64,000 bases of DNA from an uncultured Chlorobiaceae bacterium (GCA_903939765.1 CAJAIK010000115.1:119871-183870); one strand, 5' to 3'; positions 26,612 to 35,948 are shown, counted from the first letter of the stretch. Program-made: numbers and translations. The notes: generated by a model not told the origin, from the sequence alone.

Positions 26612-27538
26612 ATGAGCCAAGAAAACGAATCTACACCTTCACCGCAGATACCGGAAAGCAACCCGCAGGAATGCGGTGATGATGCTGCGGCAAAAGGGCA
26701 CTCCGGCGCCGACAAAAAGTATATGACGCCCTACGCCCCCCTTGTCACAAATGAAGGCTTTGACGCCAGTCAGGAAAAAAGAGATGAGGCCCCCTCAGAG
26801 AGCGAGCCGGATGGCTCATTGAATTTTATGGAGCATCTTGAGGAGATACGATCTCGACTGATCAAAACCACCATCGCACTGCTTGTTGTTACCGCCCTTT
26901 GTGCCACCTATGCCGATTTTCTGGTTAATGAAATTCTCATCGGGCCGCTCAAAAGAAGCAGCGAAGGACTGGTGCTTCAAAACCTCGTCCCCTACGGTCA
27001 GGTCTCGCTCTACTTTCAGGTCGTTTTTTTTGCAGGATTCATTATCTCCTTTCCCTTTATCGCCTGGCAGATATGGCAGTTTGTTGCTCCGGGCCTGCAT
27101 GAGCATGAACGCAAGGCAAGCCGTTTTTCCATCCTTTTTATCTCACTCTGCTTCTTTGCCGGTATCTCTTTCGGTTATTTTGTCTTTCTGCCAATTTCGC
27201 TGCAGTTCTTTGCGGGCTTTGGTACAACCCTGATTAAAAACAATATCTCCGTCCAGGACTATGTCAGCTTTTTTATCGGCACGCTTCTGACCGCTGGACT
27301 GGTGTTTGAGCTCCCCTTTATCTCCTATATTCTTTCAAAAATAGGACTGCTGACACCGGCCTTCATGAAGTTTTACCGTAAACATGCCATTGTTTTCCTG
27401 CTGATTGTTGCTGCGGTAGTTACCCCATCAACCGATCTGGTCACACAGCTCATCATCGGTCTCCCGATGATTCTTCTTTATGAGCTGAGCATTCTGATTT
27501 CAGCCCGCGTCAACCGCAACAACGCTGCCTTGAGATGA
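26612..27538 (+). CDS. tatC: Sec-independent protein translocase TatC
   Basis: TatC, the receptor subunit of the twin-arginine export system. The core begins at about residue 72 with MEHLEEIRSRL and has six membrane helices, with FPFIAWQIWQFVAPGLHEHERK in the first cytoplasmic loop and the conserved ELPFISYIL region. The ~70 residues before the core are polar, acidic and likely disordered, an extension not found in E. coli TatC. The ATG at 26612 is used; an open TTG-initiated extension to 26498 is improbable. tatA/B are not in the window. Confidence 0.94.
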   Translation: MSQENESTPSPQIPESNPQECGDDAAAKGHSGADKKYMTPYAPLVTNEGFDASQEKRDEAPSESEPDGSLNFMEHLEEIRSRLIKTTIALLVVTALCATYADFLVNEILIGPLKRSSEGLVLQNLVPYGQVSLYFQVVFFAGFIISFPFIAWQIWQFVAPGLHEHERKASRFSILFISLCFFAGISFGYFVFLPISLQFFAGFGTTLIKNNISVQDYVSFFIGTLLTAGLVFELPFISYILSKIGLLTPAFMKFYRKHAIVFLLIVAAVVTPSTDLVTQLIIGLPMILLYELSILISARVNRNNAALR

Positions 27539-27650
27539 GAAGAAAATGCCCGAACGGGTTACCGCTGAATTATTGAAGCCGTACACTCTCCGCCCCCCCC
27601 TTGCCGGAACAAGCATTTCCAGCCATTACGATCACACTGCCGGAACAAAT

Positions 27651-28298
27651 TCAATGGTGATGGCCGTGTGATTGAGCGGCAGCGAGCAGTGTGGAGCAGA
27701 GCGCTTCACTCTCTTTTTTCAGCTCATCCGGAGTTCCCCTGTTGAACAGTACGTAATCAGCTTTGGCAATCAGCTTTTCCTGGGGCCACTGCGCGGCAAT
27801 GCGCTGCATGATCTCTTCACGCGTCCCCATCCCTTTCTGCACCGCCCTCGCAATCCGCTCTTCAAGATCAGCCGCAACAACAACCACGGCGTCAAGCCCC
27901 TCGTTTCCCCCCGATTCAAAAAGAATGGCAGCCTCTTTTACAAGAATCTTTTTTTTCTGTTTTCGGGCACTGAGTATCGCTTTACGAAATTCAGCGGACA
28001 CCTTGGGGTGGATGAGGCTGTTGAGCGCCTCAAGTTTTTCGGAAGAGGAAAAAACCGCAGAGGCAATTTTTTTTCGGTCGAGCACCAGTGCACCGAAAGC
28101 ATCGAGCGAATACACCTCCGCACCAAAAAGCCCCCTGATTCCCTCAATCACTTCAGTATCATGAAGTTGCAACTCCTTTGCCACCCGGTCAGATTCAAAA
28201 AGAGCGCAACCCATCCCGGCAAGAAAATGGCAAACCATTGATTTTCCGCTGCCAAGCCCGCCAGTGATGCCCACAAGAAAAGGATCGGTACACATCAT
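27651..28298 (-). CDS. coaE: Dephospho-CoA kinase
   Basis: Last step of coenzyme A synthesis. P-loop GITGGLGSGKS near the N-terminus, then LFESDRVAKELQ, the lid region LNSLIHPKV, VKEAAILFESG, and the late AKADYVLFNRGTPDEL. 215 aa. The C-terminus ends GHHH, an extra His tail that is unusual but short. The start overlaps the stop of the upstream lipoprotein gene by 4 bp, so the two are translationally coupled. It converges with tatC. Confidence 0.93.
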   Translation of the reverse strand: MMCTDPFLVGITGGLGSGKSMVCHFLAGMGCALFESDRVAKELQLHDTEVIEGIRGLFGAEVYSLDAFGALVLDRKKIASAVFSSSEKLEALNSLIHPKVSAEFRKAILSARKQKKKILVKEAAILFESGGNEGLDAVVVVAADLEERIARAVQKGMGTREEIMQRIAAQWPQEKLIAKADYVLFNRGTPDELKKESEALCSTLLAAAQSHGHHH

Positions 28299-28642
28299 TG
28301 GGCGGCACCAGTTTTTTTAAAAATATTTGCACGCACCTGCACAAGAATTGATCTCCAGAGTTCATGATTTTTTCTGTACACCGAAAGCTTCCAATTCAAA
28401 CGATCACGGGTAAGCGCGTGACGCAGAAGAAGCTCATTAATAGCGGCGGAATCAAGCACAGAAAGCTCCGTTCCTCCATTGCCGGGTGCCACTCCGGATT
28501 CCAAAAGATAATCGCTGTAAAATGCCGCAAAATGAACATCGTCCCTGTCAAGCGGCGATATCCTCTTTTCGCTGCATCCTGAAAGCACACTAACGAACAC
28601 AAGACATAATAACGAGTTCCGTAAGGTATTGCCGAATTTCAT
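28295..28642 (-). CDS. DUF4296-like small lipoprotein
   Basis: 115 aa with a lipoprotein signal peptide: MKFGNTLRNSLLCLVFVSVLS then GC, the lipidated Cys being at residue 23. The mature part is helical with INELLLRHALTRDRLNWKLSVYRKNHELW, which resembles the C-terminal half of DUF4296 lipoproteins of Bacteroidetes (LLxKHGIxxxQFxxSLxYYxxNPE). The function is unknown. It overlaps coaE by 4 bp. Confidence 0.65.
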   Translation of the reverse strand: MKFGNTLRNSLLCLVFVSVLSGCSEKRISPLDRDDVHFAAFYSDYLLESGVAPGNGGTELSVLDSAAINELLLRHALTRDRLNWKLSVYRKNHELWRSILVQVRANIFKKTGAAQ

Positions 28643-28701
28643 GTTCCACCACCTGTTGATATGATGACAAACTTTTCGACCACAATAGTCGATTTTAATG
28701 A

Positions 28702-28724
28702 TTCAGAGAAACTATATCTCTGAA
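28702..28724. promoter_or_regulatory. Perfect 8-bp inverted repeat upstream of sodB
   Basis: TTCAGAGA (28702-28709) and TCTCTGAA (28717-28724) flank a 7-bp spacer. The palindrome sits 26 bp upstream of the candidate -10 box of sodB and about 60 bp upstream of the divergent lipoprotein gene. Its position fits a regulator operator (redox- or iron-type) for sodB; it is not a recognisable Fur box. Confidence 0.45.
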
Positions 28725-28749
28725 ATATAAGTTTAAAGTTTAAGGATTG

Positions 28750-28755
28750 TATAAT
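28750..28755 (+). promoter_or_regulatory. Candidate -10 box of sodB
   Basis: TATAAT, exactly consensus, 37 bp ahead of the sodB ATG. There is no good TTGACA at 17 bp upstream, so activation through the neighbouring palindrome is possible. Confidence 0.4.
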
Positions 28756-28792
28756 TTCAGCGTCTTGTTAAACTCTAAATTAAATTGCTATT

Positions 28793-29395
28793 ATGGCTTA
28801 TAAGCAACCTGCTCTTCCTTATGCCGAAGATGCCCTTGAACCATTTGTTTCAGCAAAAACCCTCAGCTTTCACTACGGAAAGCACCACGTTGCATACATC
28901 ACAAACTACAACAACCTTGTGACGGGAACGCCTCTTGAGAGTCTGAGCCTTGAAGAGGTCATTGCTCAAACAGCCGCTGACCCCCAGAAAATCGGAATCT
29001 TCAATAACGGTGCGCAGGCATGGAATCACTCTTTCTACTGGAATTGCCTTGCTCCAAACAGCGGTGGCGAGCCTTCCGGAGAGCTTGGCACAAAAATTGC
29101 CGAGGATTTCGGCAGTTTCGAAAAGTTTAAAGATGAACTCAAAAGCGCCGCAGCCACTCAGTTCGGCAGCGGATGGGCATGGCTGGTTCTTGATGGGGAG
29201 AAGTTGAAGGTTGTAAAAACCGGCAATGCGCAAACTCCTTTAACCAGCGGCCAGAAACCGATTTTGACCATCGATGTATGGGAACATGCCTACTATCTCG
29301 ACTACCAGAACCGTCGCCCCGACTATGTCGCAACCGTGATCGACAACCTGCTCAACTGGGAGTTCGCTGCAGAGAATTTCCGCGCAGCACAATAA
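28793..29395 (+). CDS. sodB: Superoxide dismutase, iron type
   Basis: 200-aa Fe/Mn superoxide dismutase that removes superoxide in the cytoplasm. The metal ligands are His27 (FHYGKHH), His79 (WNHSFYW), Asp161 and His165 ([11 protein letters not shown]). Gln75 in NNGAQAWNH is the Fe-SOD-specific outer-sphere residue; Mn enzymes carry it at another position. The gene is monocistronic, with a consensus -10, an upstream palindrome and a hairpin downstream. Confidence 0.94.
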   Translation: MAYKQPALPYAEDALEPFVSAKTLSFHYGKHHVAYITNYNNLVTGTPLESLSLEEVIAQTAADPQKIGIFNNGAQAWNHSFYWNCLAPNSGGEPSGELGTKIAEDFGSFEKFKDELKSAAATQFGSGWAWLVLDGEKLKVVKTGNAQTPLTSGQKPILTIDVWEHAYYLDYQNRRPDYVATVIDNLLNWEFAAENFRAAQ

Positions 29396-29414
29396 ACTGA
29401 CCAGTAAAAACCCA

Positions 29415-29452
29415 CGCCGGAGAGATGATGAAGCCACTCACCCTCTCCGGCG
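29415..29452. terminator. Hairpin between convergent sodB and DUF4292 gene
   Basis: A perfect 10-bp stem CGCCGGAGAG / CTCTCCGGCG with an 18-nt loop, 19 bp after the sodB stop and 30 bp from the end of the convergent lipoprotein gene. There is no T-run, so it may work as a factor-assisted or bidirectional terminator. Confidence 0.5.
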
Positions 29453-29481
29453 CAAGAGGGGATGAGTGACGTGACACTCCA

Positions 29482-30339
29482 TCACATCCATGGCAGAGTT
29501 GCTGCATCATCAAGATTGACCACTTTAACTTTTTTTGGCATCACAAATTTCAATGTCCGATTTTCCTGATTGAAGAGCCGTTCATCATAGGCTATCACCA
29601 ACTGATGCTCGCCACTGCTCTCCGAGCTGCTGTTATAAAGCACCATTTCAATCTCTTTCGGCAGAAGCGTACTGTGGCCACTAACGGTGATCGTTTCAAA
29701 ATTCCTGAAATGAATCTCGGTGAGCGTCTTCCCCTGTCGATCCTTCACAAGAAGGGCCGAAAGCGTCCTGTTGGAGGGATCAATTACCACCTCTTTGCTT
29801 CCTGCATGAGTTGCAAGCGTGAAAAGCAGCATTCCGGCACCTTTTTTTACTGATCTGATGGCACTTACCGGCTCTGTAATTTTCACAACGCCCAGAAGCG
29901 ACTCTGACAGAAGCTTGTAGCCTGAATTCACACCAAGAATTTTTTCAACATTCATCTCACTGTTACTTCCCTGAAAAAGCCGGTTATTGAGCATGTCGTG
30001 CACATAAAGCGAGTCGCTGTTAAAAAATATATCCGCGACAGGCCATCCAAGCAGACCGGCACTGACAATCATTCTTGCCTCACCTCCCCGATTGATCCGG
30101 ATATTGCAAAAAACCCGGTTCTGCCGTTTCGGCGTTTTTATCCAGACATCAGCGTATCCATCAAGCGACTCGATAAAAGGTGATGCCTCAGCCACTTCCC
30201 GATACAAATCAGCATATTCAGACACCAGGGCGGTCTGTTCAGCAGGCAGTTCCTGCTTGCCAACCGTCCTGAAATCTGCACATCCGCCTGCCAAAACAAG
30301 CATGACCAGTACCAACACCACCACTCTTCTTCCGCTCAT
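29482..30339 (-). CDS. DUF4292 outer-membrane lipoprotein
   Basis: About 285 aa from the ATG at 30339, which follows a strong GGGGGAAG ribosome-binding site; 14 upstream residues in frame are excluded. Signal peptide MSGRRVVVLVLVMLVLAGG then C (lipobox AGGC). The mature part is beta-rich and matches the DUF4292 pattern (SLDGYADVWIKTP then RINRGGEARMIVSAGLLGWPVADIFFNSDSLYVHD), which has a LolB/LolA-like half-barrel fold. It is a probable lipoprotein carrier or outer membrane factor; the role is inferred. Confidence 0.75.
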   Translation of the reverse strand: MSGRRVVVLVLVMLVLAGGCADFRTVGKQELPAEQTALVSEYADLYREVAEASPFIESLDGYADVWIKTPKRQNRVFCNIRINRGGEARMIVSAGLLGWPVADIFFNSDSLYVHDMLNNRLFQGSNSEMNVEKILGVNSGYKLLSESLLGVVKITEPVSAIRSVKKGAGMLLFTLATHAGSKEVVIDPSNRTLSALLVKDRQGKTLTEIHFRNFETITVSGHSTLLPKEIEMVLYNSSSESSGEHQLVIAYDERLFNQENRTLKFVMPKKVKVVNLDDAATLPWM

Positions 30340-30570
30340 CTTCCCCCTTCGTTTATAATTAGTGGTCTCATCATCTGCCACAGATGCATTTATTTCCTTT
30401 GAGATTCATCGCTTTTGCTGCACATTGTAACAGTACCGTAAAGAATCGGGCTTGGCGGTTGGCGGCTAAAAATGCCGGTCACTCCCAGGCGAAACTAACG
30501 CATTTTACACTTTACAAACATGTTAAGGTAAAATGCAGAGCTATCAAAACCACAACACATTTTTCAAGCT

Positions 30571-31752
30571 ATGCAATCGCTCTACCTCAAACCAAAAGAA
30601 CATTACAGAATACAGAAAGGTCACCTCTGGGTGTTCAGCAATGAACTTGCCACCCTTCCTCGTGATATCGCGTCGGGTGAAACCGTGAAACTTTTTACCC
30701 ACGACAAAAAATTTCTCGGAACCGGCTTCTACAATCCCCACTCTCTTATCTCAATAAGACTTATCAGTCGCAAGGATGAAGAGCCTGATAAAGATTTTTT
30801 CCTCAAAAAATTTCGTGAGGCGCTCACTCTCCGTGAAAAAATCTACACAAGTGATGAAACGAACGCCTATCGCCTCGTTCATGGAGAATCGGATGGCCTG
30901 CCAGGACTCATTGTAGACCGCTTCAACAAGGCAATTGTACTGCAAGCCTTTTCAGCAGGCATGGACGTTCACCTGCCGCTTATCTGCGATGCCCTGCAGG
31001 AATTGCTGAGCCCTGCCGTTATTATTGTGCGCAACGAATCTCCCTTGCGGGAACTCGAAGGGCTGGCGCTTTACAAGGATGTTGTCAGGGGTGATCGCTC
31101 TGAAACAAAACAGACCATTTTCGATGCCGACATCAGCTATGAAGTCGATCTCCTGGAAGGACAGAAAACCGGCTTTTTCCTTGACCAGCGTGAAAACCGC
31201 AGAGTTGTAAGAAAGTTTTCCGCAGACGCAGAGGTACTTGATGTCTTTACCAACGACGGCGGGTTTGCTCTCAACGCGCTTTACGGCGGAGCCCGTTCAG
31301 CAATTCTTGTGGATGCCTCCAAAGAGGCTCTGCAACGGGCAGATCGCAACGCACAACTGAACAAATTTTCTGAATACAGTCTTGTTGCCGCCGACGCATT
31401 CGATACCCTCGACCAGATGGTTGAGTCAAAAGAGTCGTTTGACCTTGTCGTTCTTGATCCACCAAGCTTCACAAAAAGCCGGAAAAACCTCCCTGGTGCC
31501 TTGAAGGCCTACAAACGGCTCAACAAACTCGGGTTGCAGCTTCTCAAAAACGGAGGATTTCTGGCCACTGCATCCTGCAGTCACCACGTTTCAGAAGAGG
31601 ACTTCCTGCAAAGCGTACACGCTGCTGCGCTTTCTGCGGGCTGCCAGCTCAGGCTGATCCACAAAAACACTCAACCCTTCGACCATCCGGTACTGCTTGC
31701 CATGCCGGAAACTGGCTACCTCAAGTTTGCCTGTTTTTATGTGACACGCTGA
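30571..31752 (+). CDS. RlmI-like 23S rRNA (cytosine-C5) methyltransferase
   Basis: 393-aa class I SAM-dependent methyltransferase. An N-terminal PUA domain (residues 1-80) contains [10 protein letters not shown]; a linker EEHRE-type domain follows; and the Rossmann methyltransferase core has [30 protein letters not shown], the catalytic-region motif [11 protein letters not shown] and the Cys-containing [14 protein letters not shown]. This is the RlmI/YccW family that methylates C1962 of 23S rRNA in E. coli. It has its own AT-rich upstream region of ~230 bp and converges with a small gene. Confidence 0.88.
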   Translation: MQSLYLKPKEHYRIQKGHLWVFSNELATLPRDIASGETVKLFTHDKKFLGTGFYNPHSLISIRLISRKDEEPDKDFFLKKFREALTLREKIYTSDETNAYRLVHGESDGLPGLIVDRFNKAIVLQAFSAGMDVHLPLICDALQELLSPAVIIVRNESPLRELEGLALYKDVVRGDRSETKQTIFDADISYEVDLLEGQKTGFFLDQRENRRVVRKFSADAEVLDVFTNDGGFALNALYGGARSAILVDASKEALQRADRNAQLNKFSEYSLVAADAFDTLDQMVESKESFDLVVLDPPSFTKSRKNLPGALKAYKRLNKLGLQLLKNGGFLATASCSHHVSEEDFLQSVHAAALSAGCQLRLIHKNTQPFDHPVLLAMPETGYLKFACFYVTR

Positions 31753-31792
31753 TCGACTGGTAAATCACTTCCCTGCCCGCGTCCCGCCATAG

Positions 31793-31810
31793 CGCAGCCT
31801 CCGGGCTGCG
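31793..31810. terminator. Hairpin between convergent genes
   Basis: CGCAGC-CTCCGG-GCTGCG, a 6-bp perfect stem that can be extended with mismatches by flanking GC-rich bases (CCCGCCA... / ...TGGCCGGG). It separates the RlmI-like gene from the convergent 59-aa gene. There is no T-run. Confidence 0.4.
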
Positions 31811-31831
31811 TGGCCGGGGTTGTAATCCGGT

Positions 31832-32011
31832 TTATTTCACTTTTTGAAGTTCCAGAATGGCTCCCCGTATATACTCTGCCGCTTCATCAAGAATTTTCAA
31901 CGCCTGACGTATCTCATAATCATCATCCGCATCATCTTTTGCTCTTTCCATGCGTTTTTTGGCATCCTGAATTGCATTTGCAGCAAGCTGCAGTTTTGAA
32001 TCGATGGCCAT
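31832..32011 (-). CDS. Small acidic helical protein (59 aa)
   Basis: A complete 59-codon gene with an ATG at 32011 and a GGGAG ribosome-binding site 7-8 bp upstream. The product begins MAIDSKLQLAANAIQDAKKR, has an acidic run DDADDDYE in the middle and then an amphipathic helix (IRQALKILDEAAEYIRGAI). It has the look of a cytoplasmic helical-hairpin protein and has no cysteine or membrane segment. The family was not recognised. Confidence 0.6.
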   Translation of the reverse strand: MAIDSKLQLAANAIQDAKKRMERAKDDADDDYEIRQALKILDEAAEYIRGAILELQKVK

Positions 32012-32122
32012 GACACTCTCCCACGGTTAATACTTATAATTGCAAAACGCGAACATGGAGGAAATGTAGCAACGATTCAGGAAAAGTTATAATCCAGCCA
32101 TCAAGAAAGCCATCAGAAAAAA

Positions 32123-34798
32123 TCATGGCCGCCCGCTACCGAACAGCCCCCGGCGCAAGAACCATTTTAACAGCTCAATAACGGGCACAACAGTCGCAGC
32201 GGCACCAATCACAATTGCCCAGTCTTGCGCGGTAAGAAAAAATGTGCCGAAGGGTGTACGAAAAAGAGGAACGGTAATAATGGCCGTCAACATCATCAGC
32301 TCCCATACTATTGCAAGATTCAGCCATTTGTTCGCAAAAGGACGCCGGAGAATTGATGCACGTTCAGAGCGGAAATTATAGGCCTTGAAAAACTGGATGA
32401 GCACCAGCGAAACAAAGGTCATCGTCATAGCCTCCTCAAGAGAACGACCCGACGCAAGTGCATACTGGAAAAGCGAGAGATTGACAATGGTCGACCAGAT
32501 TCCACCGGTCAGCATAAGGGAGAGTATGGAGCGCGTAAAGATCCCTTTTTTCGGATCGTTCGGATGGCGCAGCATAATATCCTTTTCGGCCGGATCAACC
32601 GCAAGCGCAAGCGCCGGAAGACCATCGGTAGCAAGGTTCACATAGAGTATCTGGACAGCCGAGAGCGGGAGAGGGATACCCATAAGCGTCGCTCCAGCCA
32701 TCAGGCCAAGTTCACCGATATTGGAGGAGAGGAGATAGGTCAGATATTTTTTGATGTTGTCATAGATTCCCCTTCCCTCTTCCACTGCCGCTACAATTGA
32801 TGCGAAGTTGTCATCAGTCAGCATCATGGCGGAAGCCTCCTTTGAGACATCAGTGCCGGTAATACCCATTGAAATGCCAATATCGGCCCTCTTCAATGCA
32901 GGCGCATCATTCACTCCATCCCCAGTCATGGCGACCACTTCCCCATTTTTCTGCAGCGCTTCAACAATGCGAAGCTTGTGCTCCGGCGCAACTCTTGCAA
33001 AAACCGATACGGAGCCGACAATGCGGAAAAGTTCTTCATCGCTCATGCACTGCAGCACAGCTCCGGTCACCACCCGTCCATCACGCAAAACACCAAGCTC
33101 ACGGGCGATGGCTTCAGCAGTCAATGGATGGTCTCCGGTAATCATGACCGGACGAATCCCCGCTTCAAGACAGCGACGTACGGCATCAGCAGCCTCAACC
33201 CTCGGCGGATCAATCATCCCCGCAAAGCCGATAAAGGTCGTCCCCTCGTCAGCTCCCTGAATCTGCGAAACCTCTTTTACCGCAAAAGCAAGCACACGCA
33301 GCGCCCTTTTGCCAAGAGCATCGGCCTCGGCAAGCAGGGTTACCCTTAATGCATCATCAAGCCGGTGACTTCTGTCGCCGACACGAACAAAATCACAACC
33401 GGCAAGCACCACTTCAGGAGCGCCCTTAACCACCGCCTTCATCCCCTTGCCACTCCGGTGCAGGGTAATCATCCGTTTGCTTTCGGAGGAGAAGGGTTGC
33501 TCATCAAGACGCTGATACTCCATCTGCAGTTCATGCTCTTGAAGTCCTGCCTTGCGGGCAACCACAAGCAGTGCACCTTCGGTCGGATCCCCGGCAATCT
33601 GCCAGCCACCCTCTTCGTTTTGGACAAGCCGGGCATCATTACAGAGTGCGGCGGCCAGAAGCAGCTCCTGCATGCTTTCGGGCAAAGCACCCTCTCCCGG
33701 AACGGTAAACGAACCCTCGGGAAGGTATCCTGAGCCGCTCACATCTACCGTCACACCCGAGGTAAAGAGTACCCGCACAGTCATTTCGTCGCGCGTCAGA
33801 GTACCTGTTTTATCGGAGCAAATCACCGTGGTACTGCCAAGGGTTTCCACAACCGGCAATCGGCGCATGAGGGCATGACGCTTCACCATGCGCTGTACGC
33901 CAAGAGCAAGAGAGATCGTCACAACGGCAGGAAGCGCTTCCGGCACAACGGCCACAGCAAGCGCTATACCAAAAATCAGCATCTCGATGAAAGACTGGCC
34001 ACGGAAGACTCCAAAAGCAACAATAACCAGCACAATCACAAACGCGGCTCGCGCAAGCACCGAGCCTACCTTATCAAGATTTTTTTGAAGGGGTGTTTTT
34101 TCCGTTTCAACGGAGTGCAGCATGGTGGCAATCCGACCAAATTCTGTCTGCATACCGGTCGCGACCACAACCGCAACAGCACGACCGTAACTGATTGAGG
34201 TACCGGCAAAAGCCATGTTTTTACGGTCGCCGGGGCCAGCATTTTCCGCAAGCATTACATCGACATCCTTTTCAGATGGCAGCGACTCCCCCGTAAGCGA
34301 GGCCTCATCACTACGCAGATTCATGGCCTGTAACAGTCTTGCGTCAGCCGGTACCCGATCACCAGCGGCAAGCATCACCACATCACCCGGAACAAGTTCA
34401 ACCGCATTGACCACAACCTCCTCGCCATCACGCCTTACCCTGGCCAATGGAGCCGCCATCTCCCTGAGCGCCTCAATAGCACGTTCAGCCTTGAACTCCT
34501 GAACAAAACCAAGCAGCACGGCAAAGAGAACAATAACGGCAATGGCAACCGCCTCAATGCCGTGGCCCAGAAAAGCCGAAAGAGCTGTTGCGATGAGAAG
34601 GGTTATGATAAGGACGTTTTTGAACTGCTCGAAAAGCAGCTTCCAGGGACTTGCCCTGCGTTCGGTCTGTATCCGGTTTTGGCCATAAACCTCAAGACGG
34701 CCGGAAGCCTCGGCAGCAGTAAGGCCGCCGGGCGTCGAGCCAAGTTTTTCAAGAAGCTCATCAACCTGTAACGTATGCCATACTGCAACCTCACTCAT
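32123..34798 (-). CDS. P-type calcium-transporting ATPase (P2A)
   Basis: 891-aa cation pump of the SERCA/PMCA-like bacterial group. It has an N-terminal cation_ATPase_N segment; TGES (169-172) of the actuator domain; the M4 motif PEALP (286-290); phosphorylated Asp329 in SDKTGTLT; the KGAPE nucleotide-binding motif; TGDGVNDAPALK; and NLATDGLPALALAVDP in M6, the Ca2+ site region. About ten membrane helices. Ca2+ export is the most likely role; Mn2+ or another divalent ion is possible. The zinc/copper-type CPx motif is absent. Confidence 0.9.
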   Translation of the reverse strand: MSEVAVWHTLQVDELLEKLGSTPGGLTAAEASGRLEVYGQNRIQTERRASPWKLLFEQFKNVLIITLLIATALSAFLGHGIEAVAIAVIVLFAVLLGFVQEFKAERAIEALREMAAPLARVRRDGEEVVVNAVELVPGDVVMLAAGDRVPADARLLQAMNLRSDEASLTGESLPSEKDVDVMLAENAGPGDRKNMAFAGTSISYGRAVAVVVATGMQTEFGRIATMLHSVETEKTPLQKNLDKVGSVLARAAFVIVLVIVAFGVFRGQSFIEMLIFGIALAVAVVPEALPAVVTISLALGVQRMVKRHALMRRLPVVETLGSTTVICSDKTGTLTRDEMTVRVLFTSGVTVDVSGSGYLPEGSFTVPGEGALPESMQELLLAAALCNDARLVQNEEGGWQIAGDPTEGALLVVARKAGLQEHELQMEYQRLDEQPFSSESKRMITLHRSGKGMKAVVKGAPEVVLAGCDFVRVGDRSHRLDDALRVTLLAEADALGKRALRVLAFAVKEVSQIQGADEGTTFIGFAGMIDPPRVEAADAVRRCLEAGIRPVMITGDHPLTAEAIARELGVLRDGRVVTGAVLQCMSDEELFRIVGSVSVFARVAPEHKLRIVEALQKNGEVVAMTGDGVNDAPALKRADIGISMGITGTDVSKEASAMMLTDDNFASIVAAVEEGRGIYDNIKKYLTYLLSSNIGELGLMAGATLMGIPLPLSAVQILYVNLATDGLPALALAVDPAEKDIMLRHPNDPKKGIFTRSILSLMLTGGIWSTIVNLSLFQYALASGRSLEEAMTMTFVSLVLIQFFKAYNFRSERASILRRPFANKWLNLAIVWELMMLTAIITVPLFRTPFGTFFLTAQDWAIVIGAAATVVPVIELLKWFLRRGLFGSGRP

Positions 34799-34855
34799 CC
34801 AGACTCCTGTTCGGTTATTTCATTGGAAGCTTCACCAAAAAGGCATCAAAGCCGG

Positions 34856-35365
34856 TCATTTTCCAGACTCCTGCTCTTTTCCGGAATCCTTTCCCGAATC
34901 ACTGCCTGACTCCTTCCCTGCATCTCCACCAGAGTCGTTCCCACTCTCCTTACCAGATTCACCGACGAACGATGAAAAAAGCATAAGCCTTGCCACACTG
35001 ATAAAATCAGCCGTTGCTCCGGGAATATCTCCTGTGGCAAATCTGGCACTCCCCCTGCCGGAATATGCTGTGACCGATTTTGGATCAAGCTCTATTGCTT
35101 TCGTAAGATCCGCCATACCTCCCTTGCTGTCACCCGCAGCATACCTGATGGCCCCGCGACCGGCATAAGCCCTGGCTGATTTTGGATCAACTTGTATTGC
35201 TTTTGAGAATTCAGCAATTGAGCCCTGCATGGCGCCACGGCCAATTTTTGCGCCAGTGGTCAACAATGCGTTTTTGGAGTTCTCAGCCGCATTGTCACAG
35301 GCAGAAAGAAAGGTGAGCGTAACGGCAATTATCGCAATAAAGTGAGTACGAAAACGGGTTCTCAT
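34856..35365 (-). CDS. TPR lipoprotein with repetitive acidic/Ser-Gly-Lys tail
   Basis: 169 aa. Signal peptide with lipobox LSAC, Cys23 the likely lipidated residue. Two TPR-like repeats are near-duplicates of each other (IAEFSKAIQVDPKSARAYAGRGAIRYA, then MADLTKAIELDPKSVTAYSGRGSARFA). The C-terminal ~35 residues are low complexity, built from G-K-(E/D)-S-G units. It is probably exported and attached to a membrane; partner unknown. It stands between the Ca2+ ATPase and a zinc-ribbon gene on the same strand. Confidence 0.75.
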   Translation of the reverse strand: MRTRFRTHFIAIIAVTLTFLSACDNAAENSKNALLTTGAKIGRGAMQGSIAEFSKAIQVDPKSARAYAGRGAIRYAAGDSKGGMADLTKAIELDPKSVTAYSGRGSARFATGDIPGATADFISVARLMLFSSFVGESGKESGNDSGGDAGKESGSDSGKDSGKEQESGK

Positions 35366-35405
35366 TGATAATGAAATTTGTATTTAAATATTCTCATTTA
35401 CGTGT

Positions 35406-35705
35406 TTAATCGAACAGTTCGCCAAGAAATCCCAAAGGACCTCCCCGTCTCTTTCTTCTCCCGGTTTTCGGGTCAATAAAGTAATCGTGATCATCGTCCT
35501 GGTGCCCATGATGTGACTCCTCGCGGCGATAGTCCCGGTCATACTCCGCTGGACGGGAACGGGGTGCTTCAGAAGCCGAACGTTCAATGATTTTATCGAG
35601 TTCACCCCTGTCAAGCCAGACACCCCGACATGCGGGACAGTAATCAATTTCTATCCCCTGACGTTCGGAGAGAAGCAAATCGGCACTACATGATGGACAT
35701 TTCAT
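35406..35705 (-). CDS. Zinc-ribbon protein (zf-TFIIB family)
   Basis: 99 aa. The N-terminal zinc ribbon MKCPSCSADLLLSERQGIE has CPxC and then CPAC: four cysteines (Cys3, Cys6, Cys23, Cys26), followed by GVWLDRGELDKII, the signature of zf-TFIIB proteins. The middle is rich in Arg, His and Asp, and a basic patch RRKRRGGPLGFLGELFD forms the C-terminus. Possible nucleic-acid binding; no known function. Confidence 0.8.
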   Translation of the reverse strand: MKCPSCSADLLLSERQGIEIDYCPACRGVWLDRGELDKIIERSASEAPRSRPAEYDRDYRREESHHGHQDDDHDYFIDPKTGRRKRRGGPLGFLGELFD

Positions 35706-35857
35706 CGTATTCTCCTGTTGGTTGAAGTGAGGTCAAGCCCTCTTGCGGAAACTTTATTACAGGAAAAAATATATCGGAATGGAGCTTTAAAAAGCCTGAA
35801 CCCAAGCTTAAAAATGCCTTAAAACTACAACTGAAACCAATCAAATTTAATCAACGA

Positions 35858-35878
35858 CCCCGCAGCAGAGCTACGGGG
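35858..35878. repeat. Imperfect hairpin CCCCGCAGC / GCTACGGGG
   Basis: 9-bp stem with a single mismatch and a 3-nt loop, in the 243-bp spacer between the zinc-ribbon gene and the glycosyltransferase-like gene (35706-35948). The rest of the spacer is AT-rich and shows no open frame worth reporting. It could be a terminator for the minus-strand glycosyltransferase-like gene or a remnant repeat. Confidence 0.35.
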
Positions 35879-35948
35879 TATGAGCTCATGTTCAAGAAAT
35901 TCTTCACCAAGCAGAGCTTCGAGGAATATCTCCTATAGAGATTGAAGT

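Noticed and set aside
32385..34502. Several plus-strand open frames opposite the calcium ATPase
   Set aside because: All are shadows of a well-supported P-type ATPase gene.
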